Assembly: GCF_014640435.1 (NCBI RefSeq)
Contig: NZ_BMGY01000019.1
Span: forward strand, 1 to 64,000
Length of the DNA: 64,000 nucleotides
Direction: 5' to 3'
From: Hymenobacter frigidus
GTDB lineage: Bacteria; Bacteroidota; Bacteroidia; Cytophagales; Hymenobacteraceae
Below, one piece after another: positions 8,672 through 16,819 of the stretch. Numbering within the stretch: the first letter of the stretch is position 1; every line of letters starts with the position of its first letter. The position numbers were made by a program, and so were the translations under genes. The notes under the pieces are model-generated. The model ran no database searches. It was not told the origin of the DNA and worked only from the letters and a program-made list of their open reading frames with translations.

Positions 8672-9495
8672 TGCCAGACCATTCCTACAATGAGCCCATT
8701 CTGACGCTGCGAGATATTTCGATGCAGTTCGGGGGCGAGGTCATCTTGCGCGACATCAGCCTCGACGTGCTCAACGTAGTACGCCCCGGCGTGCGACAGG
8801 GGCAAGTGGTGGGGTTTTATGGCCGCTCGGGCATCGGCAAGTCGGTGCTGTGCCGCATCATTGCGGGCTTGCTGCCGCCCAGCACCGGCACCGTGCAGGT
8901 GGCCAACCCTCAACGGCCCGTGTGCCCCGGCGACGTGGGCTTCGTGCAACAGCGCTACCCCTTGTTCGACCACCGCACGCTGCTTGACAACCTGCTGGTA
9001 GCCGCGCGCCGCAAACATGCCCTTGCCGATGCCATCGCCCGAACCGAAGACATGCTGAGTCGCTTCGATTTGGCCCCGCACCGCCGCAAGTACCCGGCTC
9101 AGCTTTCGGGGGGGCAGCGCCAGCGGGCGGCCATTGCCCAGCAGCTGCTGTGCTCGGAACACCTCATTATTCTGGATGAGCCGTTTTCCGGCCTCGACGT
9201 TTCGATGATTGACGAAGTGAAGAGGGTCATCATCGAAGTAACAACTTCGGACGAGCTGAATACCGTCGTCATCGTGTCGCACGACCTGGCCACTACCACG
9301 GCCCTTTCGGACACACTCTGGCTGCTGGGGCCCGAGCGCGATGCCGCCGGACTATGCCTTGCCGGTGCCACCATTAGCAAAAAGCACCAATACAACCTGG
9401 CCGAAATGGGCCTGGCCTGGCAGCATGGCATTCAGGCCAAACCGGAATTTGTGCAGCTGATTGAACACCTGAAAGACGAGATTCGGAAGACGTAG
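8671..9495 (+). CDS. ABC transporter ATPase of the cassette
   Basis: A 274-residue nucleotide-binding subunit. Walker A is GRSGIGKS at residues 51-58, the signature LSGGQRQRAAIAQQL begins near 145, and Walker B LIILDEPFSGLD begins near 165, followed by the switch His in VSHDLA. About 45 extra residues after the usual C terminus (HQYNLAEMGLAW and beyond) have no clear match. It is the last gene of the cassette and overlaps the permease stop by one base. A terminator-like hairpin follows at 9564. Confidence 0.9.
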   Translation: MPDHSYNEPILTLRDISMQFGGEVILRDISLDVLNVVRPGVRQGQVVGFYGRSGIGKSVLCRIIAGLLPPSTGTVQVANPQRPVCPGDVGFVQQRYPLFDHRTLLDNLLVAARRKHALADAIARTEDMLSRFDLAPHRRKYPAQLSGGQRQRAAIAQQLLCSEHLIILDEPFSGLDVSMIDEVKRVIIEVTTSDELNTVVIVSHDLATTTALSDTLWLLGPERDAAGLCLAGATISKKHQYNLAEMGLAWQHGIQAKPEFVQLIEHLKDEIRKT

Positions 9496-9563
9496 GCTAC
9501 TGCTTGGCAAGGACAGTAACCGCGTCCAGTGGTAATGAATAGTGCCGTATTCGCAGACGGAGA

Positions 9564-9592
9564 TGCCCCATCGGTTGTCGGTGGGGCGTTTT
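9564..9592 (+). terminator. Terminator after the five-gene cassette
   Basis: Arms GCCCCA and TGGGGC around a short loop, followed by GTTTT, about 70 nt after the ATPase stop codon. Confidence 0.65.
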
Positions 9593-9698
9593 GAATGATG
9601 ACGCGCTGCGATTATTCGGCGTCCAGCATTCCTTATCAATCGAAACAGTTCGCGGGTTCACCCGTTTCTCTGGGCTCTGTGGTTCCCAATTTTTGCTC

Positions 9699-10712
9699 AT
9701 GGCCAAACGTATTTCCTTTCTTCGCAACGACGCCCTACCGACCGTGCGGCCCGGCTACCCTGGCAATAAGCTTTTCGGTAACGAATTCGCCAACGGCGAG
9801 GAGCTGTTCGCGCCCAACCTGGCGACGGTGCTCAAGTGGCAGCTCTCAGCCAACCCGCAGAAGGAGGAGAAGAAGCGCGATACCTGGGTGCCGAACGTGG
9901 TGGATGGCAGCGCCGCTTTCTCATCGACGGAGGACATGCTGGTCTGGCTGGGCCACTCCAGCTTTCTGCTGCGCGTGGCGGGCGTGTCGCTGCTCTTCGA
10001 CCCCGTGCTGTTCAATTCGCTGGGCCTGCGCCGCCGCCACGCCCTCCCCTGCCCGCCCGAAGCCATTCGGAGCATCGATTATCTGCTGCTCTCGCACGGG
10101 CACCGCGACCATCTCGACGAGCAATCCATAAAGCTGCTGGCCCGGCAAAACCCGCAGCTGCGGGTGCTCTCGTCGCTCCGCATGGCACCGGTGCTGCGCG
10201 GCATGGCTCCCGGCTTGCCGGTGCAAGAGGCCGGCTGGTGGCAGCAGTACGACCTCGGCCCGGACTCCCCGCTGGAAATCACCTACCTGCCCGCCGCCCA
10301 CTGGCACCGCCGGGGCGTGACCGATGCTAACCAGGTGCTGTGGGGCAGCTTCATGATTCGCACCGCCGGCAAGCTCATCTACTTCGCCGGTGATACGGCC
10401 TACGCCGACCATTTTGAGGCCATTGAAGCACGCTTCGGCCCGCTCGACATCGTGCTGATGCCCATCGGGGCGTATAAGCCGGCCTACATGATGGCCAAAA
10501 GCCACGTGAACCCGCACGAGGCCGCCAAGGCCGTGAACGTGCTGCGGGCCGGCCACATCGTGCCGATGCACTACGGCACTTTCGACTTAAGCGACGAGCC
10601 GGCGGCGGAGCCGCTACGGCAGCTGACGGAGGTGGCGGCCGGCGGCATGCTGCGCGGCGAGTTGCACACGCCCGCCGTGGGCGAGGTGCTGCGCTGGCAG
10701 GATTGGGAATAA
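9699..10712 (+). CDS. MBL-fold metallo-hydrolase (NAPE-PLD-like)
   Basis: A 337-residue metallo-beta-lactamase-fold enzyme without a signal peptide. The metal motif SHGHRDHLD lies at about residues 132-140. Downstream are the family's further ligands (AAHWHRRGVTD, FAGDTAYADHFEAIE, and VPMHYGTFDL near the C terminus). The W-H-R-RG segment and the LVWLGHSSFLLR start resemble the N-acyl-phosphatidylethanolamine phospholipase D-like branch, so a phosphodiester substrate is plausible but not proven. The ATG at 9699 is chosen because upstream codons run through the terminator region. Confidence 0.82.
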   Translation: MAKRISFLRNDALPTVRPGYPGNKLFGNEFANGEELFAPNLATVLKWQLSANPQKEEKKRDTWVPNVVDGSAAFSSTEDMLVWLGHSSFLLRVAGVSLLFDPVLFNSLGLRRRHALPCPPEAIRSIDYLLLSHGHRDHLDEQSIKLLARQNPQLRVLSSLRMAPVLRGMAPGLPVQEAGWWQQYDLGPDSPLEITYLPAAHWHRRGVTDANQVLWGSFMIRTAGKLIYFAGDTAYADHFEAIEARFGPLDIVLMPIGAYKPAYMMAKSHVNPHEAAKAVNVLRAGHIVPMHYGTFDLSDEPAAEPLRQLTEVAAGGMLRGELHTPAVGEVLRWQDWE

Positions 10713-10740
10713 GGGAATAGCGCACCAGTGACGGAGGCGC

Positions 10741-10748
10741 TACCTTTG
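10741..10748 (+). promoter_or_regulatory. -7 box of the symporter gene
   Basis: TACCTTTG lies 6 nt before the ATG at 10755. With the usual offset, transcription would start at or next to the start codon, giving a leaderless or nearly leaderless mRNA. This favours 10755 over an in-frame GTG at 10728. Confidence 0.55.
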
Positions 10749-10754
10749 CCCCCT

Positions 10755-12260
10755 ATGTCGCCAACTTTAGTATTAAGCCTCGTTGCGGGTTACTTCGCTG
10801 TTCTCATCGTTATTGCCATCCTCACGTCGCGCGGGGCCACGAGTGAGAGCTTCTTCGTGGCCAACCGCAACGCGCCGTGGTACATGGTGGCCTTTGCCAT
10901 GATTGGCACCTCGCTCTCGGGCGTCACGTTTATCTCGGTGCCGGGCAACGTGTACGGCAAAAGCTGGAGCTACCTGGCCGTGGCCCTGGGCTTCGTGGCC
11001 GGCTACGTGGTGATTGGCACCGTGCTGCTGCCGCTGTATTACCGGCTGCGGCTGGTAAGCATCTATTCGTACCTCGAGCAGCGGTTCGGCTATTGGAGCT
11101 ACAAAACGGGCGCGCTGTTTTTCCTGATTTCGAGGTCGCTGGGCTCGGCCCTGCGGCTGTACCTGGTGGCGGGCGTGCTGCAGCTGGCGGTGTTCGACTC
11201 GATGGGCGTGCCCTTCACCGTGACGGTGATGGTCAGCATTTTCTTCATCTACCTCTACACCTTCAAGGGTGGGCTCAAGACTATTCTCTGGACCGATACG
11301 TTTCAGACGCTGGCCATGCTAACCTGCGTGGGCCTGAGCATATACTTCATGGCCGATGCGCTGAACTACTCGTTCAAGCAGCTGGTGAGCTCGGTGCAGG
11401 ACAGCCCCATGTCGCAAATGTATTTTTCGGATTTCCGGGATGATAAGTTTTTCTGGAAGCAGTTCGCCTCGGGCATGTTCATCACCATCGTGATGACGGG
11501 CCTCGACCAGGACCTGATGCAGAAGAACCTGAGCTGCCGCAGCCTCGGCGAAGCCCAGAAGAACCTGTTCTGGTTCACCCCCGTTATCGTGAGCGTCAAC
11601 ATCCTGTTCCTGACCCTGGGCGTGCTGATGTACCAATACGCCACCGCCCGGGGCCTGACCCTGACCGAGCTGCCGCAGCTGCTCAAGCTCAACGGCACCC
11701 TCGACACCGACAAGGTATTCCCCTTTCTGGCCACCACGCAGTTCTCGCTCACGGCCGGCATCATCTTCATTCTGGGCATCATTGCCGTCACCTACGCCTC
11801 GGCCGATTCGGCCCTCACGGCCCTGACCACCTCGTTTTGCGTCGATTTCCTGAACATTCAGCAGTACCCCGAAGCCCGGCAGACGCGGCTGCGGCAGCTC
11901 ACGCACCTGGGCTGGTCGGTGGTACTCATCGTCATCATCCTCATCTTCCGGGTGCTCAACGAGCAGAGCCTGATTGATGCCGTTTACAAGGCGGCAGGCT
12001 TCACCTACGGGCCGCTGCTGGGCCTGTTTGCCTTCGGTATTCTTACCAGGCGGCAGCTGCGCGACCGGCTGGTGCTGCCCACCTGCGTGGCGGCGGTGCT
12101 GCTCACGCTGCTCATCGTATCCAATTCGGTGGAGTGGCTGAACGGCTACAAGTTCGGCTTCGAAATCCTGCTGCTCAACGGCACGCTGGTGTACCTGGGC
12201 CTGCTCGCCATTTCGCGCCCCGCCGATGCGGCCCCCGCCAACGCTGCCTTGGCGCTGTAG
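10755..12260 (+). CDS. Sodium:solute symporter (SSS family)
   Basis: A 501-residue polytopic inner-membrane carrier with about 13 hydrophobic segments. The conserved SSS features are visible: a Ser/Gly-rich first region (FFVANRNAPWYMVAFAM, then GTSLSGVTFISVPG) and an SRSLGSALRLYL helix. An unusual feature is the run of short extramembrane loops with FSDFRDDKFFWKQF. The layout is that of Bacteroidota symporters annotated for sugars, sialic acid or other small solutes; specificity cannot be assigned. It starts just after a -7 box and ends 94 nt before the TonB-domain gene. Confidence 0.88.
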   Translation: MSPTLVLSLVAGYFAVLIVIAILTSRGATSESFFVANRNAPWYMVAFAMIGTSLSGVTFISVPGNVYGKSWSYLAVALGFVAGYVVIGTVLLPLYYRLRLVSIYSYLEQRFGYWSYKTGALFFLISRSLGSALRLYLVAGVLQLAVFDSMGVPFTVTVMVSIFFIYLYTFKGGLKTILWTDTFQTLAMLTCVGLSIYFMADALNYSFKQLVSSVQDSPMSQMYFSDFRDDKFFWKQFASGMFITIVMTGLDQDLMQKNLSCRSLGEAQKNLFWFTPVIVSVNILFLTLGVLMYQYATARGLTLTELPQLLKLNGTLDTDKVFPFLATTQFSLTAGIIFILGIIAVTYASADSALTALTTSFCVDFLNIQQYPEARQTRLRQLTHLGWSVVLIVIILIFRVLNEQSLIDAVYKAAGFTYGPLLGLFAFGILTRRQLRDRLVLPTCVAAVLLTLLIVSNSVEWLNGYKFGFEILLLNGTLVYLGLLAISRPADAAPANAALAL

Positions 12261-12354
12261 CACGCGTTTGAGGCAAGTACCCCGCGGGAACGTCTGCGGG
12301 TTTATCGGCATTCTACTTGTCCGGGCGGCTGTCCGGGTCTTATCCGTTTATTCT

Positions 12355-12846
12355 ATGAAAATCTTATTCCTTACCCTGGCCCTGCTGGGCCCGGCGGCCG
12401 GCTTTGCGCAGCAACCCACGCCCGCTCCAGGCACCGGCCAGCAACCCATCGTGCTGCGGCCGGGCCACATGCAGGTGCAGGCCCACCCCGATGCCAACCG
12501 CCCCGACCGCGCCCCCGTGTACCCGGGCGGGGCCGAAGGGCTGGGCTTGTTTTTTCTCGAACACATTAAGTACCCGGCTGCCGCCCAGGCCAAACAGCTG
12601 AGCGGCAGCGTCCTCGTTACGGCTACCCTGAACGCCGACGGCAGCGTGACCGACCCCAAAGTGGCCCGGTCGCTCTCGCCCGAGTGCGATGCCGAGGCCC
12701 TGCGCGTGGTGCCGCTGCTCACGGGCTGGCAGCCAGCCATGCGCCGGGGCCGGCCCATCGCCATGCTCATCCAGCTGCCCGTGCCTTTCGGTGGGGCTGG
12801 TGAAATTAAAGTGGAGCAGGTGCGCCGACAGCCCAAGCGCCGGTAA
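12355..12846 (+). CDS. TonB C-terminal domain protein
   Basis: A 163-residue exported protein with a signal peptide (MKILFLTLALLGPAAGFAQ) and a C-terminal TonB-like domain: YPAAAQAKQLSGSVLV, TLNADGSVTDPKV and the closing GWQPAMRRGRP segment. It lacks the cytoplasmic start, long membrane anchor and Pro-rich spacer of a true TonB. It is therefore a free-standing periplasmic or outer-membrane-side relative of a kind common in Bacteroidota. Its role is unknown. The start at 12355 is set by the signal peptide. Confidence 0.82.
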   Translation: MKILFLTLALLGPAAGFAQQPTPAPGTGQQPIVLRPGHMQVQAHPDANRPDRAPVYPGGAEGLGLFFLEHIKYPAAAQAKQLSGSVLVTATLNADGSVTDPKVARSLSPECDAEALRVVPLLTGWQPAMRRGRPIAMLIQLPVPFGGAGEIKVEQVRRQPKRR

Positions 12847-12992
12847 ATTTTTCTGGCGCAGCCAAAGTAGCCAAACCGACAGCCCGTTTCGGTGCTTATT
12901 AAGCAAAGCTCCCCTTGTTACCCCGCTTCATGCGGCCCTCATGCCGGCAGGTGTTCTTGCCGCGTCACAATTAGCAGATTAGCCTACCCCCG

Positions 12993-14843
12993 ATGGCCCG
13001 TAGTGGAATGAATACCAGCGGCTCCGACCTTGCGCCGGACGCCCCGAAACCTAAGCTTACCAAAGAAGCCTTTCAGCGCGGACTGCGGATTTTCCGCTAC
13101 GTGCTGCCGTACCGCAGCAAGTTCATCGTCGGCATGGCGCTGCTGGCCCTGAGCAGCGCCACCTTCATGGCCTTTCCGTGGGTGGCCGGCAAGCTCGTGG
13201 ACGCAGCCAATGGCAAGGACGTGCAGCTGCCCGGCGGGGTGGGGCTCAACATCAACCGGATTGCGCTGCTGCTCTTTGCCGTTATCGTGTTCCAGGGGTT
13301 CTTTTCGTTCGGCCGCATCTGGTTTTTCACGCAGGTGAGCGAGTTCACGGTGCGCGACATTCGCCAGGCGCTCTACGCCAAGTTCGTGAGCCTGCCGATT
13401 CCGTTTTTCGAGAAAAACCGGGTTGGAGCCATCACCTCACGCATCACCTCCGACGTGGGCATGATTCAGGACACGTTTTCGCTCACGCTAGCGGAGCTAT
13501 TCCGGCAGGTTTTTACCCTGATTGTGAGCACGGTGCTCATCATGGTGACGTCGGTGAAGCTCTCGCTGTTCATGCTGGCCACGTTTCCGGTGCTGGTGCT
13601 GGCCGCATTTGTATTCGGCAAGAAGATTCGCAAGCAGTCGAAAATAACGCAGGAGGAGCTGGCCAAAACCAACGTCATTGTGGAGGAAACCCTGCAGGCC
13701 ATCAACACGGTGAAGGCGTTTACCAACGAGCTGTTTGAAATCGGGCGCTACAATTTCTCCCTGAATAAGGCCGTGAGCGCTGCTCTCAAGAGTAATTTAT
13801 ACCGCGGCTCGTTCGTGTCGTTCGTGATTATCGGCTTGTTTGGCGGCATCATTCTGGTGCTGTGGCGCGGGGCCACGCTGGTCCACACGCCCATCACCGA
13901 CCCCGACCACCTCGAAATCGGGCAGCTGGTTTCGTTCATCATCTACACGGCCTTCGTGGGCGCGTCGGTGGGCGGCCTGGGCGAGATGTACGGCAAAGTG
14001 CAAAGCACGCTGGGCGCCTCCGAGCGCATCCTCGAAATCCTGGACGAGCACACCGAGCCCACGCACCTGGCCCTCCCGGCCGGACAGGTGCCGCTGGCCA
14101 TTCAGGGTAATATTGAGTACCGCAACGTGGTCTTCCGCTACCCCACCCGGCCCGATTTACCGGTGCTGCAGGACATTTCTTTCGACATCGCGGCCGGCGA
14201 GAAAATTGCGCTGGTGGGCCCCAGCGGCGCGGGCAAAAGCACTATTGTATCGTTGCTGATGCAGTTTTATGAGCTGAGCGGCGGCGAAATCCTCATCGAC
14301 GGCCGCCCCATCACCAGCTACGACCTCACCGAATTGCGCCGCCACGTGGGCATTGTGCCGCAGGAAACGCTGCTCTTCGGCGGCAGCATCCGCGAGAACA
14401 TCGCCTATGGCAAAATCACGGCCACCGACGAGGAAATCATCGCCGCCGCCCGCAAGGCCAACGCCTGGCAGTTCATCGCCTCCTTCCCCGAAGGCCTCGA
14501 CACGGTGGTGGGCGAGCGCGGCATCAAGCTCTCGGGTGGGCAGCGCCAGCGTGTGGCCATTGCCCGCGCCATCCTGAAAAACCCGGCCATCCTGCTGCTC
14601 GACGAAGCCACTTCGGCCCTCGACAGCGAGAGCGAAAAGCTGGTGCAGGGCGCTATGGATGAGTTGATGAAAAACCGCACGTCCATCATCATCGCCCACC
14701 GCCTGAGCACGATTCGCAAAGTCGATAAAATCCTGGTCATTGACGGCGGCCGCATCGTGGAGCAAGGCTCGCACGAGCAACTGGCCGACAACGAGAACGG
14801 CCTGTACGCGAACCTGCTCAAGCTGCAGTTTGAGTTGAGCTAG
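12993..14843 (+). CDS. ABC exporter, fused permease-ATPase (MsbA-like)
   Basis: A 616-residue half-transporter that should act as a homodimer in the inner membrane. The first 330 residues carry six membrane helices with the exporter coupling-helix pattern. The ATPase domain has Walker A GPSGAGKST near residue 409, signature LSGGQRQRVAIARA near 513, Walker B ILLLDEATSALDSES near 533 and switch His in IIAHRLST. The fold class exports lipids, lipid A, peptides or drugs; the lipid flippase MsbA is the nearest well-known example. It is monocistronic, with a terminator 160 nt after the stop codon. Confidence 0.9.
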   Translation: MARSGMNTSGSDLAPDAPKPKLTKEAFQRGLRIFRYVLPYRSKFIVGMALLALSSATFMAFPWVAGKLVDAANGKDVQLPGGVGLNINRIALLLFAVIVFQGFFSFGRIWFFTQVSEFTVRDIRQALYAKFVSLPIPFFEKNRVGAITSRITSDVGMIQDTFSLTLAELFRQVFTLIVSTVLIMVTSVKLSLFMLATFPVLVLAAFVFGKKIRKQSKITQEELAKTNVIVEETLQAINTVKAFTNELFEIGRYNFSLNKAVSAALKSNLYRGSFVSFVIIGLFGGIILVLWRGATLVHTPITDPDHLEIGQLVSFIIYTAFVGASVGGLGEMYGKVQSTLGASERILEILDEHTEPTHLALPAGQVPLAIQGNIEYRNVVFRYPTRPDLPVLQDISFDIAAGEKIALVGPSGAGKSTIVSLLMQFYELSGGEILIDGRPITSYDLTELRRHVGIVPQETLLFGGSIRENIAYGKITATDEEIIAAARKANAWQFIASFPEGLDTVVGERGIKLSGGQRQRVAIARAILKNPAILLLDEATSALDSESEKLVQGAMDELMKNRTSIIIAHRLSTIRKVDKILVIDGGRIVEQGSHEQLADNENGLYANLLKLQFELS

Positions 14844-14887
14844 GGAGCAAGCAAATCGTTTCCCGCCCCCCTCGCAGCAATCCCCGG

Positions 14888-15003
14888 CCTGACTAATGCG
14901 TTTCCCGACCTGACCAATGCATTTCCCGGCGCTAATTAGACCTTATTGAGCAAGCCGGACGCTTATTCGGACCTGCTGGCTGGCTGACTGACTGGCTGAC
15001 TGA
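14888..15003. repeat. Short direct repeats downstream of the exporter
   Basis: Two 20-nt copies of CCTGAC[TC]AATGC[GA]TTTCCCG (14888-14907 and 14909-14928), then a tandem pair of CTGGCTGACTGA (14980-15003). They have no coding potential and look like slippage repeats ahead of the terminator. Confidence 0.7.
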
Positions 15004-15004
15004 C

Positions 15005-15041
15005 ACGAAACCCGCGCTTCCAGTGCGGGTTTCGTATTTTT
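15005..15041 (+). terminator. Rho-independent terminator
   Basis: Arms ACGAAACCCGC and GCGGGTTTCGT (perfect, 9-nt loop) followed by ATTTTT. It should end the exporter transcript and lies just ahead of the toxin-antitoxin pair. Confidence 0.75.
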
Positions 15042-15049
15042 AGCCCTAC
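15020..15049 (+). repeat. Left 30-bp direct repeat flanking the toxin-antitoxin pair
   Basis: CCAGTGCGGGTTTCG followed by TATTTTTAGCCCTAC. It recurs at 15679-15708 with two differences (T/C at positions 5 and 28). It overlaps the 3' half of the terminator. Confidence 0.85.
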
Positions 15050-15092
15050 CCCATCAGTTCCCGTACCCACATATACCAAAAAGTCTCAAGCA

Positions 15093-15332
15093 ATGGACCT
15101 GCGCACCCTTATCACTACCGACCCCGACATTTTGGGCGGTCAGCCCGTATTTGCCGGCACTCGGGTTCCTATCGAGACCTTGTTCGACCACTTAGAAGCG
15201 GGTGTTTCATTGGATGAATTTCTGGCTGATTTCCCCACCGTCTCTAAAGCGCAGGCCGTCGCGCTGCTCGAAACCGCGAACAAGCTGCTTACCTCAACCA
15301 ATGCAGCCCAACTCTGTGCGGCTGCTGCTTGA
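15093..15332 (+). CDS. DUF433 antitoxin-like protein
   Basis: A 79-residue protein of the DUF433 (VapB45-like) family, with the typical core ILGGQPVFAGTRVPIETL followed by a helical part (SLDEFLADFPTVSKAQA). This family is a small winged-helix-type DNA-binding antitoxin. It probably neutralises the PIN-like protein encoded by the next gene, whose start lies inside this gene (32-bp overlap), and represses the pair's transcription. The pair sits between two 30-bp direct repeats. Confidence 0.88.
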   Translation: MDLRTLITTDPDILGGQPVFAGTRVPIETLFDHLEAGVSLDEFLADFPTVSKAQAVALLETANKLLTSTNAAQLCAAAA

Positions 15333-15645
15333 CGAGAACCTGCCGAAACGCCTAAAACAGGACTTTCCGGCCCACGAAATTTTTACTGTTCGGGACAAGC
15401 TGTGGAACGGTATTAACAACGGCGAACTGCTGAAGCTGATGCTGGCTGAGGGTTTCCACGCCCTGTTGACATTTGATAAAAACCTGCAACACCAGCAGAA
15501 TTTTGGCCGGTACACCCTGACCGTACTCGTACTCAATGCTCCGATAAACACTTACGCCGAACTGACGAAACTATCCAGCCAAATCAATGCATTTTTAGCA
15601 ACTGGCCTTTTGTCCCCCGGCCCGGTCGTTATCAAAACCGCGTAA
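15301..15645 (+). CDS. DUF5615 PIN-like toxin
   Basis: A 114-residue protein of the DUF5615 (PIN-like) family, the usual partner of DUF433. The N-terminal VRLLLDENLPKRL gives the first acidic active-site residue, and ALLTFDKNLQHQQN supplies the next acidic cluster. Members are predicted nucleases; the target here is unknown. The ATG at 15301 is used because it begins directly before the conserved strand and overlaps the antitoxin end by 32 bp, typical of a coupled toxin-antitoxin pair. Codons upstream of 15301 are read only in the antitoxin frame. Confidence 0.87.
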   Translation: MQPNSVRLLLDENLPKRLKQDFPAHEIFTVRDKLWNGINNGELLKLMLAEGFHALLTFDKNLQHQQNFGRYTLTVLVLNAPINTYAELTKLSSQINAFLATGLLSPGPVVIKTA

Positions 15646-15678
15646 TTACTCGCTCTGTTGGTTTCAAAATCTGCGTCC

Positions 15679-15708
15679 CCAGCGCGGGTTTCGTATTTTT
15701 AGCCCCAC
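15679..15708 (+). repeat. Right 30-bp direct repeat flanking the toxin-antitoxin pair
   Basis: CCAGCGCGGGTTTCG followed by TATTTTTAGCCCCAC; 28 of 30 bases match the copy at 15020. It lies 33 nt after the toxin stop codon and 29 nt ahead of the DUF2911 gene. The complementary hairpin arm present at the left copy is missing here. Confidence 0.85.
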
Positions 15709-15737
15709 AATCACACCACCAACTTCTTCCCTTACTG

Positions 15738-16622
15738 ATGAGCAAGCATTTGCTGAGTTTCTCCACGGTCGTTGCTACGGCCGTTGCCCTGCTGGCCGTC
15801 CCGGCCGCCCACGCCCAAATCTCCACGCCCCAGGCCAGCCCCAAAAGCACGGTCATGCAGCGCGTGGGCCTCACCGACATCACGGTAGTGTACTCGCGCC
15901 CCAGCGCAAAGACGCGCGCTATTTTCGGCACCGTGGTGCCGTTTGGCAAGCGCTGGCGCACGGGTGCCAACGCCACCACCAGCATCAAGTTCTCGGACGA
16001 TGTGACGATTGAGGGCAAGAAAGTGCCGGCCGGCGAGTACGGCATCTACACCATCCCCAACAAGGCCGAATGGCTGGTGGTGCTGAACAAAAACACCAAG
16101 CTGGGAGCCGACGTGGACGGCTTCAAGGACGACCAGGACGTGGCCCGCTTCAGCGTGAAGCCCTACAAAGTGGCCAGCAAGGTGGAAACCTTCACCATCG
16201 GCTTCACCGACATCACCCCCGCCACCGCCAACGTGGCCATGGAGTGGGAAATGACCGGTGCCAAATTCAAGGTGACCGCCGATGTGGAAAGCAAGGTGAT
16301 GGCCCAGATTGACGAGAAAATCACCAAAAACGCCACTCCCGCTTCCGGCGACCTCGCCTCGGCCGCCGTGTACTACTACGACAACAACAAGGACCTGAAG
16401 CAAGCCCTGGCCTGGATGGAAAAAGCCAACGCCGCCGAGCCTACCAAGTTCTGGAACCTGAACACGGAAGCCAAAATCCGCCTCAAGATGAAGGACTACG
16501 CCGGCGCCACCAAAGCCGCCGAAGCTTCGAAAAAAGCGGCCTTGGCCGCCACGCCGCCCAATGGCGAGTACGTGAAGATGAACGAGGAGCTGATGGCGGA
16601 AGCCAAAAAGATGGGCAAGTAG
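15738..16622 (+). CDS. DUF2911-domain exported protein
   Basis: A 294-residue protein with a signal peptide ending AHAQ, so it is exported to the periplasm or beyond. Residues 35-180 carry the DUF2911 signature: VYSRPSAKTRAIFG, VPFGKRWRTGANATT and KVPAGEYGIYTIP. A C-terminal helical region of about 100 residues (YYYDNNKDLKQALAWMEKA) resembles TPR repeats, as is usual in long members. The function of the family is unknown. It is monocistronic, followed by a terminator nested in a large inverted repeat. Confidence 0.88.
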   Translation: MSKHLLSFSTVVATAVALLAVPAAHAQISTPQASPKSTVMQRVGLTDITVVYSRPSAKTRAIFGTVVPFGKRWRTGANATTSIKFSDDVTIEGKKVPAGEYGIYTIPNKAEWLVVLNKNTKLGADVDGFKDDQDVARFSVKPYKVASKVETFTIGFTDITPATANVAMEWEMTGAKFKVTADVESKVMAQIDEKITKNATPASGDLASAAVYYYDNNKDLKQALAWMEKANAAEPTKFWNLNTEAKIRLKMKDYAGATKAAEASKKAALAATPPNGEYVKMNEELMAEAKKMGK

Positions 16623-16630
16623 GGCGCGGC

Positions 16631-16808
16631 CGGCGGAACCTCACCCCCGGCCCCTCTCCAAAAGAGAGGGGAGCCTGACGAAACCAACGAAAAGTCCCGG
16701 CTCGAAACTGAGCCGGGACTTTTTTATTTCACCAGTAAGCACATCGCAATACCCGGTCGCCTTAGCTCCCCTCTCTTTTGGAGAGGGGCCGGGGGTGAGG
16801 TTCCGCCG
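16631..16808. repeat. Perfect 44-bp inverted repeat around a nested terminator
   Basis: Arms 16631-16674 and 16765-16808 are exact reverse complements (CGGCGGAACCTCACCCCC... and its complement). Each contains the smaller palindrome CCCCTCTCCAAAAGAGAGGGG. The element fills the gap between convergent genes. Related copies lie at 22106-22240 and 36012-36049. Confidence 0.95.
16690..16726 (+). terminator. Terminator nested inside the inverted repeat
   Basis: Arms AAAGTCCCGGCT and AGCCGGGACTTT around an 8-nt loop with a T run, ending the DUF2911 transcript. It is also T-rich when read in the opposite direction, so it may serve the convergent hydrolase gene. Confidence 0.8.
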
Positions 16809-16819
16809 TGGCCGAATCG

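Noticed and set aside
15020..15708. Direct repeats considered as phage or integron attachment sites
   Set aside because: No integrase, no tRNA end and no attC-like fold are present; the repeat is better explained as a duplicated terminator half.
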